From contig OZ242278.1 in the NCBI GenBank assembly GCA_965207475.1, positions 744,001 to 808,000 on the forward strand: DNA of 64,000 nucleotides. Direction: 5' to 3'. Source of the stretch: WTFY01 sp011523795 (GTDB lineage: Bacteria > Pseudomonadota > Gammaproteobacteria > UBA4575). Below are positions 51,596 through 60,829 of this stretch, piece by piece; positions within the stretch are counted from its first letter, which is position 1; every line of letters begins with the position of its first letter. Under the pieces are notes generated by a model that was given only the letters and a program-made list of their open reading frames with translations, searched no databases and had not been told where the DNA came from. Made by a program: the position numbers and the translations under genes.

Positions 51596-52432
51596 TCATG
51601 CTGCCGGTTCGTCGATCAGGTCGCCCCGCTTCACGGCCTGGTCTATCTCCTGAAGCCCGCGCAACAGGGATTTCATTTTTTCCAGGGGCCAGGAATTGGG
51701 TCCGTCACTTTTTGCAATTTCCGGATCCGGATGGGTCTCCATGAACAGGCCCGAGATGCCGCAAGCCACAGCGGCACGTGCCAGCAGCGGTACAAACTCC
51801 CGCTGGCCACCGGAACTGTCGGCGCCAGCGCCGGGCAATTGCACAGAATGCGTGGCGTCAAATACTACAGGACAGCCGGTTTCTCTCAGGATTGCAAGGG
51901 AACGCATGTCCGAAACTAGGTTGTTGTACCCGAAGGATACGCCGCGCTCGCACACCAGGATCTCCCGGTTTCCCTGTGCCCTCGCCTTGTCCACCACATG
52001 GCGCATTTCTCCCGGAGACAGGAACTGGCCCTTTTTGATGTTGACCGGACATCCGCATGCTGCAACGCGCTGGATGAAATTCGTCTGGCGACACAAAAAT
52101 GCGGGGGTCTGCAAGACATCGACGACTTCCACGACTTCCTGCAGGGGAGTATCTTCATGCACATCCGTCAAGACAAGTATGCCAAGTTCTGCCTTGACCT
52201 GTGCAAGAATCTGCAGCCCCTTTTCTATCCCCAGGCCTCTGAAACTGTCAGCGGAAGTGCGGTTTGCCTTGTCGAAAGAAGACTTGTAGATGAAGGGGAT
52301 GTCCAGCGCCGAGGTGATTTCCTTCAGCCTGCCAGCAGTATCCCGTGCAAGCTCCAGGCTCTCCACGACACACGGCCCTGCAATCAGGAAGAAGGGACGG
52401 TCCAGACCCACTTCAGCACCACACAGCTTCAT
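51596..52432 (-). CDS. kdsA: 3-deoxy-8-phosphooctulonate (KDO-8-P) synthase
   Basis: 278 residues, a TIM barrel. FFLIAGPCVVESLELA, YKSSFDKANRTS and LTDVHED are the PEP- and arabinose-5-phosphate-binding parts; the VNIKKGQFLSP lysines and FDATHSVQLPG follow. A Cys in IAGPC is typical of the family. It condenses PEP and arabinose 5-phosphate to KDO-8-P for the LPS inner core. It lies 14 bp after pyrG and 33 bp before eno, the standard pyrG-kdsA-eno series. Confidence 0.97.
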   Translation of the reverse strand: MKLCGAEVGLDRPFFLIAGPCVVESLELARDTAGRLKEITSALDIPFIYKSSFDKANRTSADSFRGLGIEKGLQILAQVKAELGILVLTDVHEDTPLQEVVEVVDVLQTPAFLCRQTNFIQRVAACGCPVNIKKGQFLSPGEMRHVVDKARAQGNREILVCERGVSFGYNNLVSDMRSLAILRETGCPVVFDATHSVQLPGAGADSSGGQREFVPLLARAAVACGISGLFMETHPDPEIAKSDGPNSWPLEKMKSLLRGLQEIDQAVKRGDLIDEPAA

Positions 52433-52446
52433 GGCTGTCTGATGGA

Positions 52447-54147
52447 TTATGCCTGGCCCGACTGCACAGGACGGTCCGCCTCGAACTGCTTTGGGACGGA
52501 TTCGTTTTTTCCTGCCGCGATATGCAGGTTGTGCAGGGCATGGGCAGCGCGTATGAAACCGGTGAACAATGGATGTCCGGCACGGGGTGTGGAAGTGAAT
52601 TCCGGATGAAACTGGCAGCCCACGTACCAGGGGTGGCTGCTGATTTCGATGACTTCAACCAGTGCGTTATCTTCGGAGATGCCTGTAAATGACAGCCCGG
52701 CTTCACGCAGGTCCGCCATGAACGTGTTGTTGAATTCATACCTGTGCCGATGCCGTTCTGCGATACAGTCTTTGCCGTACAGCTTGTGCACCAGGGAACC
52801 TGCGCGCAGCTTGCAAGCCTGTTCACCTAGGCGCATCGAACCGCCCAGGTCAGAAACCTTGCTGCGGCGCTCAACACGCCCTGCACGGTCCTGCCATTCG
52901 GTGATCAGGGCGATGACCGGGTGAAGGGTATCCGGTTTGAACTCGGTGCTGTGCGCATCCTCCAGCCCCGCGACATGACGCGCAAATTCAATCAGGGCCA
53001 CCTGCATGCCCAGGCAGATGCCCAGGTAGGGCACCTCATGTTCCCTTGCAAAGCATGCCGCAGCAATCTTCCCCTCAATGCCCCGCTTGCCGAATCCTCC
53101 CGGTATAAGGATGGCATCCAGTCCCTCCAGCACAGAGATCCCGTTTGTTTCGATGCCTTCTGAATCAATATACTCGATGCTCACCTTGGTCCTGGTCTGG
53201 ATCCCTGCATGAGTCAGCGCCTCGTTCAGGGATTTGTAAGACTCGGTAAGGCCCACGTACTTGCCAACCATCCCCACCGTGACTTCCGACTCGGGAAACT
53301 CGATCGCGTGCACCACCTCTTTCCAGTCTTTCAACTGGGCGGCGGGCAGGTCCAGCTGGAATTTTTCAGTGACGATCGTATCCAGACCCTGTGCATGCAG
53401 CCAGAGCGGCAGCCTGTAGATCGTGCTCACATCCACTGTGGAAATGACAGCCTTTTCCTCTACGTTCGTAAACAGTGCGATTTTCTTGCGATGGTCCTCC
53501 GCAAGGGGTCGGTCCGAGCGGCATAACAGGATGTCCGGCTGAATGCCGATAGACCTGAGTTCCTTGACCGAGTGCTGAGTGGGTTTTGTTTTCATCTCCC
53601 CCGAGGCCTGGATATACGGCACCAGGGTCAGGTGAATATACAGGGTGTTCCTGCGGCCCATTTCAACACCCATCTGGCGAATCGCCTCCAGGAAGGGAAG
53701 TGACTCGATGTCGCCCACAGTCCCCCCGATCTCCACCAGCACGATATCGGCCTCTTTTGAGCATTGCTGCACGCACTGGATGATTTCGTTGGTAATGTGC
53801 GGGATTACCTGTACCGTGCCCCCAAGATAATCACCCCTTCGTTCCTTGCGAATCACGTTTTCATAAATCTGCCCCGTGGTGAAATTATTGTTCTTGCCGG
53901 GCCGGAAATTCACGAAACGTTCGTAATGGCCCAGATCCAGATCTGTCTCGGCACCGTCTGCCGTAACGAATACCTCACCGTGCTGGAAAGGACTCATCGT
54001 ACCCGGGTCAACGTTAATGTACGGATCCAGCTTCATCAGGCTTACCCTGAGTCCGCGGGCTTCCAGGATCGCGCCCAAAGAAGATGAAGCGATGCCCTTG
54101 CCCAGGGAAGAGACCACACCGCCCGTAATGAATATATACCGGGTCAT
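52447..54147 (-). CDS. pyrG: CTP synthase
   Basis: 566 residues. The synthetase domain opens with TRYIFITGGVVSSLGKGI (P-loop) and contains KLDPYINVDPGTMSP and EIGGTVGDIESLPF. The C-terminal class I glutaminase domain has GICLGMQVALIEFA with the nucleophilic Cys and HPEFTSTPRAGHPLF with the His-Glu pair. It aminates UTP to CTP. The product also feeds IspD and KdsB-type reactions. It lies 129 bp after tilS; that gap holds a perfect 12-bp palindrome. Confidence 0.98.
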   Translation of the reverse strand: MTRYIFITGGVVSSLGKGIASSSLGAILEARGLRVSLMKLDPYINVDPGTMSPFQHGEVFVTADGAETDLDLGHYERFVNFRPGKNNNFTTGQIYENVIRKERRGDYLGGTVQVIPHITNEIIQCVQQCSKEADIVLVEIGGTVGDIESLPFLEAIRQMGVEMGRRNTLYIHLTLVPYIQASGEMKTKPTQHSVKELRSIGIQPDILLCRSDRPLAEDHRKKIALFTNVEEKAVISTVDVSTIYRLPLWLHAQGLDTIVTEKFQLDLPAAQLKDWKEVVHAIEFPESEVTVGMVGKYVGLTESYKSLNEALTHAGIQTRTKVSIEYIDSEGIETNGISVLEGLDAILIPGGFGKRGIEGKIAAACFAREHEVPYLGICLGMQVALIEFARHVAGLEDAHSTEFKPDTLHPVIALITEWQDRAGRVERRSKVSDLGGSMRLGEQACKLRAGSLVHKLYGKDCIAERHRHRYEFNNTFMADLREAGLSFTGISEDNALVEVIEISSHPWYVGCQFHPEFTSTPRAGHPLFTGFIRAAHALHNLHIAAGKNESVPKQFEADRPVQSGQA

Positions 54148-54212
54148 GGAGCCTTCCCGCGTGCCGCTGTCAGAGAAGCGGAAGTTATGCTGGAGAAAAA
54201 TGTATTCAAGAC

Positions 54213-54224
54213 GGCTCTAGAGCC
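54213..54224. promoter_or_regulatory. 12-bp palindrome between tilS and pyrG
   Basis: GGCTCTAGAGCC is a perfect palindrome about 66 bp before the pyrG ATG, in a region that would carry its promoter. It could be an operator. No clear -35/-10 pair surrounds it. Confidence 0.25.
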
Positions 54225-54276
54225 TAGCAAAGCTGCAAGACTTTTTCCAGTGCATGCGGACTTCAATTTGCATGAC

Positions 54277-55554
54277 TCAGGAATGATTTTCCGTGTCGGC
54301 ATACCAATAGCCGAAGACGCAAATCAGCTTGTCCCCGTGATAGACGAGGGGAATCCTGTCCCTTTCCCAGGGCGGGATATTTCCTTCCTGGAACAGGTTT
54401 TTCAATGACCTGTGATGTACTTCTCCAGATGGTCTGAGCTGCTCCCCTCCCCTTCGAAATCGTACCGTAAGCTCTTTCACGCCTTTCGGTACGACAACAC
54501 CGTACTGCGTCAGCTCCGAATGGCGGAGAACCAGGTTGAGACTGTTGATGACCAGGGGCCTGTCCAGGCGCCACTGAAATGACTGGCCGGGATCATGTTC
54601 CGTCAAAGGCTTGAGGAGGAACAGGCGTTCCCGGTACCGGCGCATTTCCCCGTCTTTCCAGGCCAGTACCGGAGCCGAGTTCAGATCCTGCCTGTAAACC
54701 AGTTCTTCCACCTTCGCATCCAGGGATTTTTTGTCAGGCACCCGCATGCCCTGTGACCGGACCCAGCTCCGCAGTGCGTTTTTCAGTCTGGGAACTGAAA
54801 GATCCCGCAGGATTCGGATATCCAGTACATGGGGCCGGTCTGTCACGGCTGTCTTCAAATCCTGTCCAGCCAGCTCATGAAGACACTGCATCGCCTCATT
54901 CTGCAAGCCCGCCGCACGGGACAATGTCTGAACGGCACCCGGCCACCGCCGCACGAGTTCCGGCATGATCTCGCGGCGCAGGAAATTGCGGTCGAACTGC
55001 GTGGATTCATTGGTAGGGTCCTCGATCCATACCAGTGAATGATGCTGCGCGTAGGCTCTCAATTTTTCTCTGGGAAGCCCGAGTAGCGGACGCAGATGCA
55101 GACCCTGGCCGAGACTCTGACGGCTGCCCATGGCTGAGAGCCCGGCAGGTCCTGCACCGCGCAGCAGTTGCAGCAACATGGTTTCAGCCTGGTCATCCTG
55201 GTGATGGGCCGTGACGAGCGCTTCATGCGGCCCAAGCCGGCCTGACATCAGCCGGTAACGCGCCTGGCGTGCAATTTCCTCGAGACTCTGCTGCGGAAAT
55301 TTTTCCACATCCGCATGCATCAGCGTGACGGTGATACCCCATTGGCTGCAAATCGCATGGCAATGCTCCTGCCAACGCTCGCTTTCCGGGTGCATGCGGT
55401 GATTGACATGAATGGCATGCAGAGGCAGTTCCTGGCGCATCATTGCGTGCAGCAGGACAGTGGAGTCCATGCCGCCACTGAAGGCGACGACGTACCGGGA
55501 AACGGAATTGAATGGCTCAAAAAATGACCGCAGATGGGAATCGATCGGTTGCAT
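54277..55554 (-). CDS. tilS: tRNA(Ile)-lysidine synthase
   Basis: 425 residues. The PP-loop SGGMDST (residues 26-32) is followed by HVNHRMHPESERW and LVTAHHQDDQAETMLLQLLRGAG, all typical of TilS. A substrate-binding middle domain and a C-terminal domain (ELTVRFRRGGEQLRPSGEVHHRSLKNLFQE) complete the long form seen in gammaproteobacteria. It converts C34 of tRNA-Ile(CAU) to lysidine so that AUA is read. It follows accA by 38 bp. Confidence 0.95.
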   Translation of the reverse strand: MQPIDSHLRSFFEPFNSVSRYVVAFSGGMDSTVLLHAMMRQELPLHAIHVNHRMHPESERWQEHCHAICSQWGITVTLMHADVEKFPQQSLEEIARQARYRLMSGRLGPHEALVTAHHQDDQAETMLLQLLRGAGPAGLSAMGSRQSLGQGLHLRPLLGLPREKLRAYAQHHSLVWIEDPTNESTQFDRNFLRREIMPELVRRWPGAVQTLSRAAGLQNEAMQCLHELAGQDLKTAVTDRPHVLDIRILRDLSVPRLKNALRSWVRSQGMRVPDKKSLDAKVEELVYRQDLNSAPVLAWKDGEMRRYRERLFLLKPLTEHDPGQSFQWRLDRPLVINSLNLVLRHSELTQYGVVVPKGVKELTVRFRRGGEQLRPSGEVHHRSLKNLFQEGNIPPWERDRIPLVYHGDKLICVFGYWYADTENHS

Positions 55555-55592
55555 GAACAGGCCACCTGCTTACAGGCAAGTTTCAGTCATGA

Positions 55593-56561
55593 CTACAGCT
55601 TGAATTCCCCGTATCGCGTCAGCCGCTCAAAACGGGCTTCCAGCAGGTCATCGATGGCCATGGCCTTCAGTTCTCTCAGTTTGCCGGAAATTGCCTTGCG
55701 CACGTTTTCACAAGTCAGGTCGATATCCCGGTGAGCTCCGCCCAGAGGCTCCTCGATGATCTGGTCGATCAGGTTCAGCTCTTTCAGCCGTGTGGCGGTA
55801 ATTCCGAGTGCAACGGCTGCATCCTCGGCCCTGCCTGCATCTTTCCATAGTATCGATGCACAGCCTTCAGGAGAAATCACCGAGTAGGTGCTGTAGCTCA
55901 GCATGGACAAATGATCACACACACCAATCGCCAGTGCACCGCCAGAGCCCCCTTCCCCGATGACCGTACTCAAGATCGGGGTTCGCAATTCAGCCATGCG
56001 CTGCAGATTCTGTGCAATGGCCTGACTCTGTCCCCGCTCCTCTGCACCGATACCCGGGTAAGCCCCGGGCGTGTCCACGAAAGTCAGAACCGGCATTCCA
56101 AAACGTTCAGCGAGTTCCATGATTCTCAGTGCCTTGCGGTACCCTTCGGGCCGCGGCATGCCAAAATTCCGTCGAATGTTCTCGTTCGTGTTGTGCCCTT
56201 TCTGGTGACCTATAATTGCCACGGACTGTTTTTCAAACCTGGCGATGCCTGCAACGATCGCGGCATCGTCTGCATACATCCTGTCACCATGCAGCTCGGT
56301 AAAACCCTTGAACAAACGCTCGACGTAATCCAGCGTGTAGGGTCGCTTGGGGTGTCGGGCAAGCTGCGCGACCTGCCACGGAGTAAGGTTGCGAAAGATC
56401 GACTCGACCAGGCTCCTTGACTTGGACTGCAAGCGTGAGATCTCCTCGTTGAGATCGAATTCATTGGTATCTTCGACCAATCTCAATTCTTCGATTTTGG
56501 CCTCAAGCTCTGCAATAGGCTGTTCAAAATCAAGATAATCAGGATTCATCCGGGTAATCAA
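55593..56561 (-). CDS. accA: Acetyl-CoA carboxylase carboxyltransferase subunit alpha
   Basis: 322 residues. DFEQPIAELEAKIEELR is the N-terminal helix typical of AccA, and HQKGHNTNENIRRNFGMPRPEGYRKALR and FVDTPGAYPGIGAEERGQ are signatures of the carboxyltransferase fold. It forms the alpha2beta2 carboxyltransferase with AccD. It follows dnaE after 50 bp, the usual dnaE-accA-tilS order. That gap contains the palindrome CATGTACATG (56578-56587) and a minus-strand TAAAAT, so accA may have its own promoter. Confidence 0.97.
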   Translation of the reverse strand: MITRMNPDYLDFEQPIAELEAKIEELRLVEDTNEFDLNEEISRLQSKSRSLVESIFRNLTPWQVAQLARHPKRPYTLDYVERLFKGFTELHGDRMYADDAAIVAGIARFEKQSVAIIGHQKGHNTNENIRRNFGMPRPEGYRKALRIMELAERFGMPVLTFVDTPGAYPGIGAEERGQSQAIAQNLQRMAELRTPILSTVIGEGGSGGALAIGVCDHLSMLSYSTYSVISPEGCASILWKDAGRAEDAAVALGITATRLKELNLIDQIIEEPLGGAHRDIDLTCENVRKAISGKLRELKAMAIDDLLEARFERLTRYGEFKL

Positions 56562-56611
56562 CTGTAAAACTTTGTGTCATGTACATGATTTTATTACGTA
56601 CATGGCTGCAA

Positions 56612-59600
56612 TCATGCATTAATTTCCGGCTTCTTGTATACCACATTTATTCCCAGCACCTCGGAAATCTCCCTGAGTTCCTGCAACAGCCTGGGATCGA
56701 GAGATACATTCCAGTCTTTCGAGAACTCAAGCTGTGCCGTGACCGAACGGCTTTCGTATTCGAGGCGAACAGAACAGCCTCCATCCCTGAAGGGCATCAA
56801 CTGCCGTTGCAATTCTCCTACCCAGGAAGAAGGAGACCCGCCCGCCCTCACCCGGATATTCAGCAGACCACCGTAATTTTTCAGGTATTCGCCAAAGCTC
56901 CAGATCCTGTCGGCACGAACGCGTACCTGCTCGGCAAACTCATCCCAGCCGAGGGTTCCCTTGACGATCAGGATGGAGTCCTTGACCAGCAAGGGATTAT
57001 ACCGGGCATAGTCACTCGCAAACACCGCCACATCAATGCGCCCGGTGTTGTCGTCCAGCGTAAGGAATGCAATGCGTCCCTTGGCACTGTTGCGCAGTCT
57101 GATCTGGTCCAGCAGCCCTGCTACGAATACCTGTTTGCCAGCCTCCTCTCGAGACTGCCGTGGCTGCGGTGACCCGCTCGCACCGTTGTTCAGCAACTGC
57201 CCCAGCGTGTTGCGGGTAATCCTCTGGAGCTCTTCCTGATACCGCTCTACCGGATGGCCTGTCAGGTACAGTCCGAGTGTCTGGCGCTCCCCGGACAGCT
57301 TCATTTCGTCGTTCCATTCCTCGATGACCCGGATCGCCTCGTCATGAGAGCCTGCATCAGACTCGGCAAACATATCGTTCTGTCCCGCATGGCTGTCACG
57401 CAAGCGCTGGTCGGCGTTGCGCAGTGCCTTGTCGAGATGTTCAAACAATGTCGCACGGGTATGTCCAAAACAGTCCATCGCACCGGCCCGGATCAAGGCC
57501 TCGGTACAGCGCCTGTTGACCTTTTGCGTGTCCAGGCGCATGCAGAACTCATCCAGGGTCCTGAACTCTCCATGCTCGTTGCGCACGTCCACGATCTGCT
57601 GGGCCGCTGCACGGCCCACGCCCTTGATGGCACCCAGTCCGTACAGGACATTCATGTCATCCGGCACGGTGAAGTCATGATGGGAACTGTTGATGTCCGG
57701 CGGCAGCACCCCGAGACCCAGCCGGCGACATTCGTCGATGAGATTGACTACCTTGTCGGTATTGTCGATATCGGACGACATGACAGAAGACATGAATTCG
57801 GCAGGAAAGTGTGTTTTCAGCCAGATCGTCTGGTATGCAAGCAAGGCATAGGCCACAGAGTGGGACTTGTTGAACCCGTATCCTGCAAACTTTTCCATCA
57901 GGTCAAATATGTGGCTTGCAGTGATTTCCCGCACCCCGCGCTCTACGGCTCCCGAGACAAAGATTTCGCGCTGCTGGGCCATTTCTTCCGGTTTTTTCTT
58001 GCCCATTGCACGCCGCAGAATATCTGCGCCGCCCAGGGTGTACCCGGCGAGGATCTGTGCAATCTGCATCACCTGTTCCTGGTACAGGATGACACCATAG
58101 GTATGCCTGAGAACAGGCTCCAGGTCCGGGTGAAAATAATTGACACGTGCGCCATGCTTGCGCTGGATAAAATCCTCTACCATACCCGACTGCAATGGAC
58201 CAGGCCGGTACAATGCTACCAGGGCGACGATATCATTGAAATTGTCCGGCTTGAGCCGCTTGATGATATCCCTGATACCACTGGATTCCAGCTGAAATAC
58301 GGCTGTGGTCTGCTGGGACCGGAGCGTTTCGTAGGTCGCCTCGTCATCAAGCGGTATCGTGTCGACCGATACCCCTTCCAGGCCCTGCCTGGAAAGCTTC
58401 TCGTTTGCCATACGGACGGTATGGTCAATGATGGTGAGAGTGCGCAGGCCCAGGAAGTCGAACTTGACCAGGCCAATGGTTTCTACATCGTCCTTGTCAA
58501 GCTGCGTGACCACGTTTGCGCCTCCGGCTTCACAGTACAGGGGAGTAAACTCCGTCAAGTCCGAAGGCGCGATGACAACCCCCCCGGCATGCTTGCCTGC
58601 ATTGCGCACGAGCCCTTCCAGGCGCCGGGCCATGTCCACAACCGCGCGCACATCCTCCTCGCTCCGGTACTGCTCCTGCAGTGCCGGTTCACGCTCCAGC
58701 GCCTTGTCCAGAGTCATGCCGACCTCAAACGGAATCAGTTTTGCAATGCGATCGACAAAACCGTACGGATACCCGAGTACGCGGCCTACATCACGTACCA
58801 CGGCCCGTGCGGCCATGCTGCCATAAGTGATGATCTGGCTGACGCGTGCCTGCCCATAGCGCCTGGCCACGTACTCGATCACACGGTCACGATTGGTCAT
58901 GCAGAAATCTATGTCGAAGTCAGGCATTGAAATGCGGTCAGGGTTCAAGAAGCGCTCAAACAGCAGGTCATACTCCATGGGGTCGATGTCGGTAATGCCG
59001 AGCGCATAGGAAACCAGGGAGCCGGCACCCGAACCCCTGCCCGGCCCTACAGGTATCGAATTTTCCTTCGCCCACCTGATAAAGTCGGCCACGATCAGAA
59101 AGTACCCCGCATACCCCATGGAGTTGATGACTTCCAGCTCGTTTTGCAGCCGTGACTGATAATCCTGCTCCGCAAGCTGGACTGGCTCCCTGTCTTTTTT
59201 CTCCAGACGTTTGGACAGGCCCTCCTGTGCTTCATCAAGGATGTATTCCTGGGGCGTGAGCGACTCCGGAATCGGAAATTTAGGCAGCACGCTCTCACCC
59301 AAAGTCAGGGTGACATTGCATCGCTTTGCAATCTCGATGCTGTTGGTGACCGCTTCGGGTATGTCCGAGAACAGCTCTGCCATTTCTTCCCCGTTGCGCA
59401 GGTACTGCTGATTGGAGTAGGCATGCAACCTGCGTGGATCATCCAGCACGCAACCCGACTGGATACACACGCGTGCCTCGTGTGCCTCATAATCATGACC
59501 GCGCAAAAACCGCACATCGTTGCTGGCAACAACAGGCAGGGAAAAAGTTGCAGCCAGCTCCAGTGCAGTGCTGATATATCTTTCTTCATCCTCTCGCCCG

Positions 59601-60112
59601 GTACGCTGAAGCTCAATGTAGTAACGGTCCGGAAAATGTGAACGCCAGAACTCCACGCATGCGTGAGCCTGGTTTTCGGAGCCTGCAAGAATCGCCCTGC
59701 CAACATCCCCATTCCTTGCTCCAGACAACACGATCAGCCCCTCACCCGAACCGGCCAACCAATCACGCTGCAACACCGGCCCGTTGACGTCCTGGCTCTC
59801 CAGGTACGCCCTGGTAAGCCACTTGGTCAGCGTTTTGTAACCGGTCTCATTCCCGCACAGAAATATGACCCTGGAATCCGGCTCCTCTTCCGACAGACCT
59901 GACACCCGGGCCTCCAGGCCGATGATAGGCTTGACACCGTTCAGCAGTGCAGCCCGGTAGAACTTCACCAGAGCAAACAGGTTATCCACGTCCGTCAGCG
60001 CCACAGATGGCATTCCCTGACTGCTCACAGACTCCATCAGCTCAGGTACCCGGACGATACTGTCCACGAGCGAGTACTCGGTGTGCAAGTGCAAATGTAC
60101 AAACTGGCTCAT
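56612..60112 (-). CDS. dnaE: DNA polymerase III subunit alpha
   Basis: 1166 residues, full length for type DnaE1. The N-terminal PHP domain begins FVHLHLHTEYSLVDS. The polymerase palm carries PDFDIDFCMTNRDRVIEYV (about residues 396-414) with the catalytic aspartates, and GRGSGAGSLVSYALGITDIDPM. A helix-hairpin-helix (IKGVGRAAAQQIVDVR), an OB fold (VFVAGLLDQIRLRNSAKGRIAFLTLDD) and the C-terminal tau-binding region follow. It is the replicative polymerase. rnhB ends 18 bp upstream on the same strand. Confidence 0.98.
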   Translation of the reverse strand: MSQFVHLHLHTEYSLVDSIVRVPELMESVSSQGMPSVALTDVDNLFALVKFYRAALLNGVKPIIGLEARVSGLSEEEPDSRVIFLCGNETGYKTLTKWLTRAYLESQDVNGPVLQRDWLAGSGEGLIVLSGARNGDVGRAILAGSENQAHACVEFWRSHFPDRYYIELQRTGREDEERYISTALELAATFSLPVVASNDVRFLRGHDYEAHEARVCIQSGCVLDDPRRLHAYSNQQYLRNGEEMAELFSDIPEAVTNSIEIAKRCNVTLTLGESVLPKFPIPESLTPQEYILDEAQEGLSKRLEKKDREPVQLAEQDYQSRLQNELEVINSMGYAGYFLIVADFIRWAKENSIPVGPGRGSGAGSLVSYALGITDIDPMEYDLLFERFLNPDRISMPDFDIDFCMTNRDRVIEYVARRYGQARVSQIITYGSMAARAVVRDVGRVLGYPYGFVDRIAKLIPFEVGMTLDKALEREPALQEQYRSEEDVRAVVDMARRLEGLVRNAGKHAGGVVIAPSDLTEFTPLYCEAGGANVVTQLDKDDVETIGLVKFDFLGLRTLTIIDHTVRMANEKLSRQGLEGVSVDTIPLDDEATYETLRSQQTTAVFQLESSGIRDIIKRLKPDNFNDIVALVALYRPGPLQSGMVEDFIQRKHGARVNYFHPDLEPVLRHTYGVILYQEQVMQIAQILAGYTLGGADILRRAMGKKKPEEMAQQREIFVSGAVERGVREITASHIFDLMEKFAGYGFNKSHSVAYALLAYQTIWLKTHFPAEFMSSVMSSDIDNTDKVVNLIDECRRLGLGVLPPDINSSHHDFTVPDDMNVLYGLGAIKGVGRAAAQQIVDVRNEHGEFRTLDEFCMRLDTQKVNRRCTEALIRAGAMDCFGHTRATLFEHLDKALRNADQRLRDSHAGQNDMFAESDAGSHDEAIRVIEEWNDEMKLSGERQTLGLYLTGHPVERYQEELQRITRNTLGQLLNNGASGSPQPRQSREEAGKQVFVAGLLDQIRLRNSAKGRIAFLTLDDNTGRIDVAVFASDYARYNPLLVKDSILIVKGTLGWDEFAEQVRVRADRIWSFGEYLKNYGGLLNIRVRAGGSPSSWVGELQRQLMPFRDGGCSVRLEYESRSVTAQLEFSKDWNVSLDPRLLQELREISEVLGINVVYKKPEINA

Positions 60113-60130
60113 GGAATTCTGCCCGGGATT

Positions 60131-60769
60131 CTATACACCAGCCTGGCCCCGCATGACTTCCCGGACAGGCCGGAAACTTTTGCGATGCAGGTCCGAAGGC
60201 CCATGCTCATGCAGGGCGGCTATATGCTGGGCAGTCGGGTAGCCCTTATTCCGGTCAAACCCGTAATGCGAGCACTGTCCATGGTACGCCAGCATGGCTT
60301 CATCCCGGGCTACCTTGGCCAGTATGGACGCGGCGCTGATCACCGGGACAGACAGGTCCCCCCTGACAATGGCCGTGCATGGCGCGGCAAGTTCCGGGCA
60401 GTGCAGGCCGTCCACCAGCACATGCCCCACCTCAAAAGGCACTTCAGACCAGGCTCGCCGCATGGCAAGCAATGTTGCATGATGGATGTTCAACTCGTCA
60501 ATTTCGGCTGCCGTGGCCTGTCCAATCGCGCAAAATGTAGCCTTGGACCGGATTTCCTCGAAAAGCTGTTTGCGCCGGCCCGGGGCAAGCTTTTTGGAAT
60601 CCCTCAGGCCTTCGACAGGCCGTTCCGGATGCAAGACCACTATCGCAGCAAGTACCGGTCCAGCCAGCGAGCCACGACCCGCTTCATCAATTCCGGCCAC
60701 TGGCTCCTGCGGATGAAGTTTTCTGTCTGTCAACAAAGATAACCAGGTCCGCCGACCTGCCAAATACAA
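60131..60769 (-). CDS. rnhB: Ribonuclease HII
   Basis: Up to 212 residues. The catalytic GIDEAGRGSLAGPVLAA holds the first Asp and Glu, with further acidic residues in LVDGLHCPELAAPCTAIVRGDLSV and ASILAKVARDE. It removes RNA from RNA-DNA hybrids, including single ribonucleotides. The start is unclear: the earliest codon is TTG 60769 without a ribosome site; later options are TTG 60733 and GTG 60700, the latter preceded by AGGAG at 3 nt. Its usual upstream neighbour lpxB is here on the opposite strand beyond gnnAB. Confidence 0.93.
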   Translation of the reverse strand: MYLAGRRTWLSLLTDRKLHPQEPVAGIDEAGRGSLAGPVLAAIVVLHPERPVEGLRDSKKLAPGRRKQLFEEIRSKATFCAIGQATAAEIDELNIHHATLLAMRRAWSEVPFEVGHVLVDGLHCPELAAPCTAIVRGDLSVPVISAASILAKVARDEAMLAYHGQCSHYGFDRNKGYPTAQHIAALHEHGPSDLHRKSFRPVREVMRGQAGV

Positions 60770-60790
60770 GGGTCAATACTCTGCACACAT

Positions 60791-60798
60791 AGTATACT
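60791..60798. promoter_or_regulatory. Palindromic -10 candidate between rnhB and gnnA
   Basis: AGTATACT is palindromic and reads TATACT (5 of 6 to TATAAT) on both strands. Plus-strand initiation would give a leader of about 25 nt for gnnA, which has a GGAA box before its ATG. Minus-strand initiation would lie about 15 nt before rnhB TTG 60769. The -35 regions are poor. Confidence 0.35.
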
Positions 60799-60829
60799 GC
60801 ACACTCATCGGAAGAATACTGGAAATAGC

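Noticed and set aside
57254..58930. 558-codon open frame opposite dnaE
   Set aside because: It is a mirror of a full-length, highly conserved dnaE; its product shows no domain and is rich in His, Arg and Gln as expected from antisense reading of GC-rich code.
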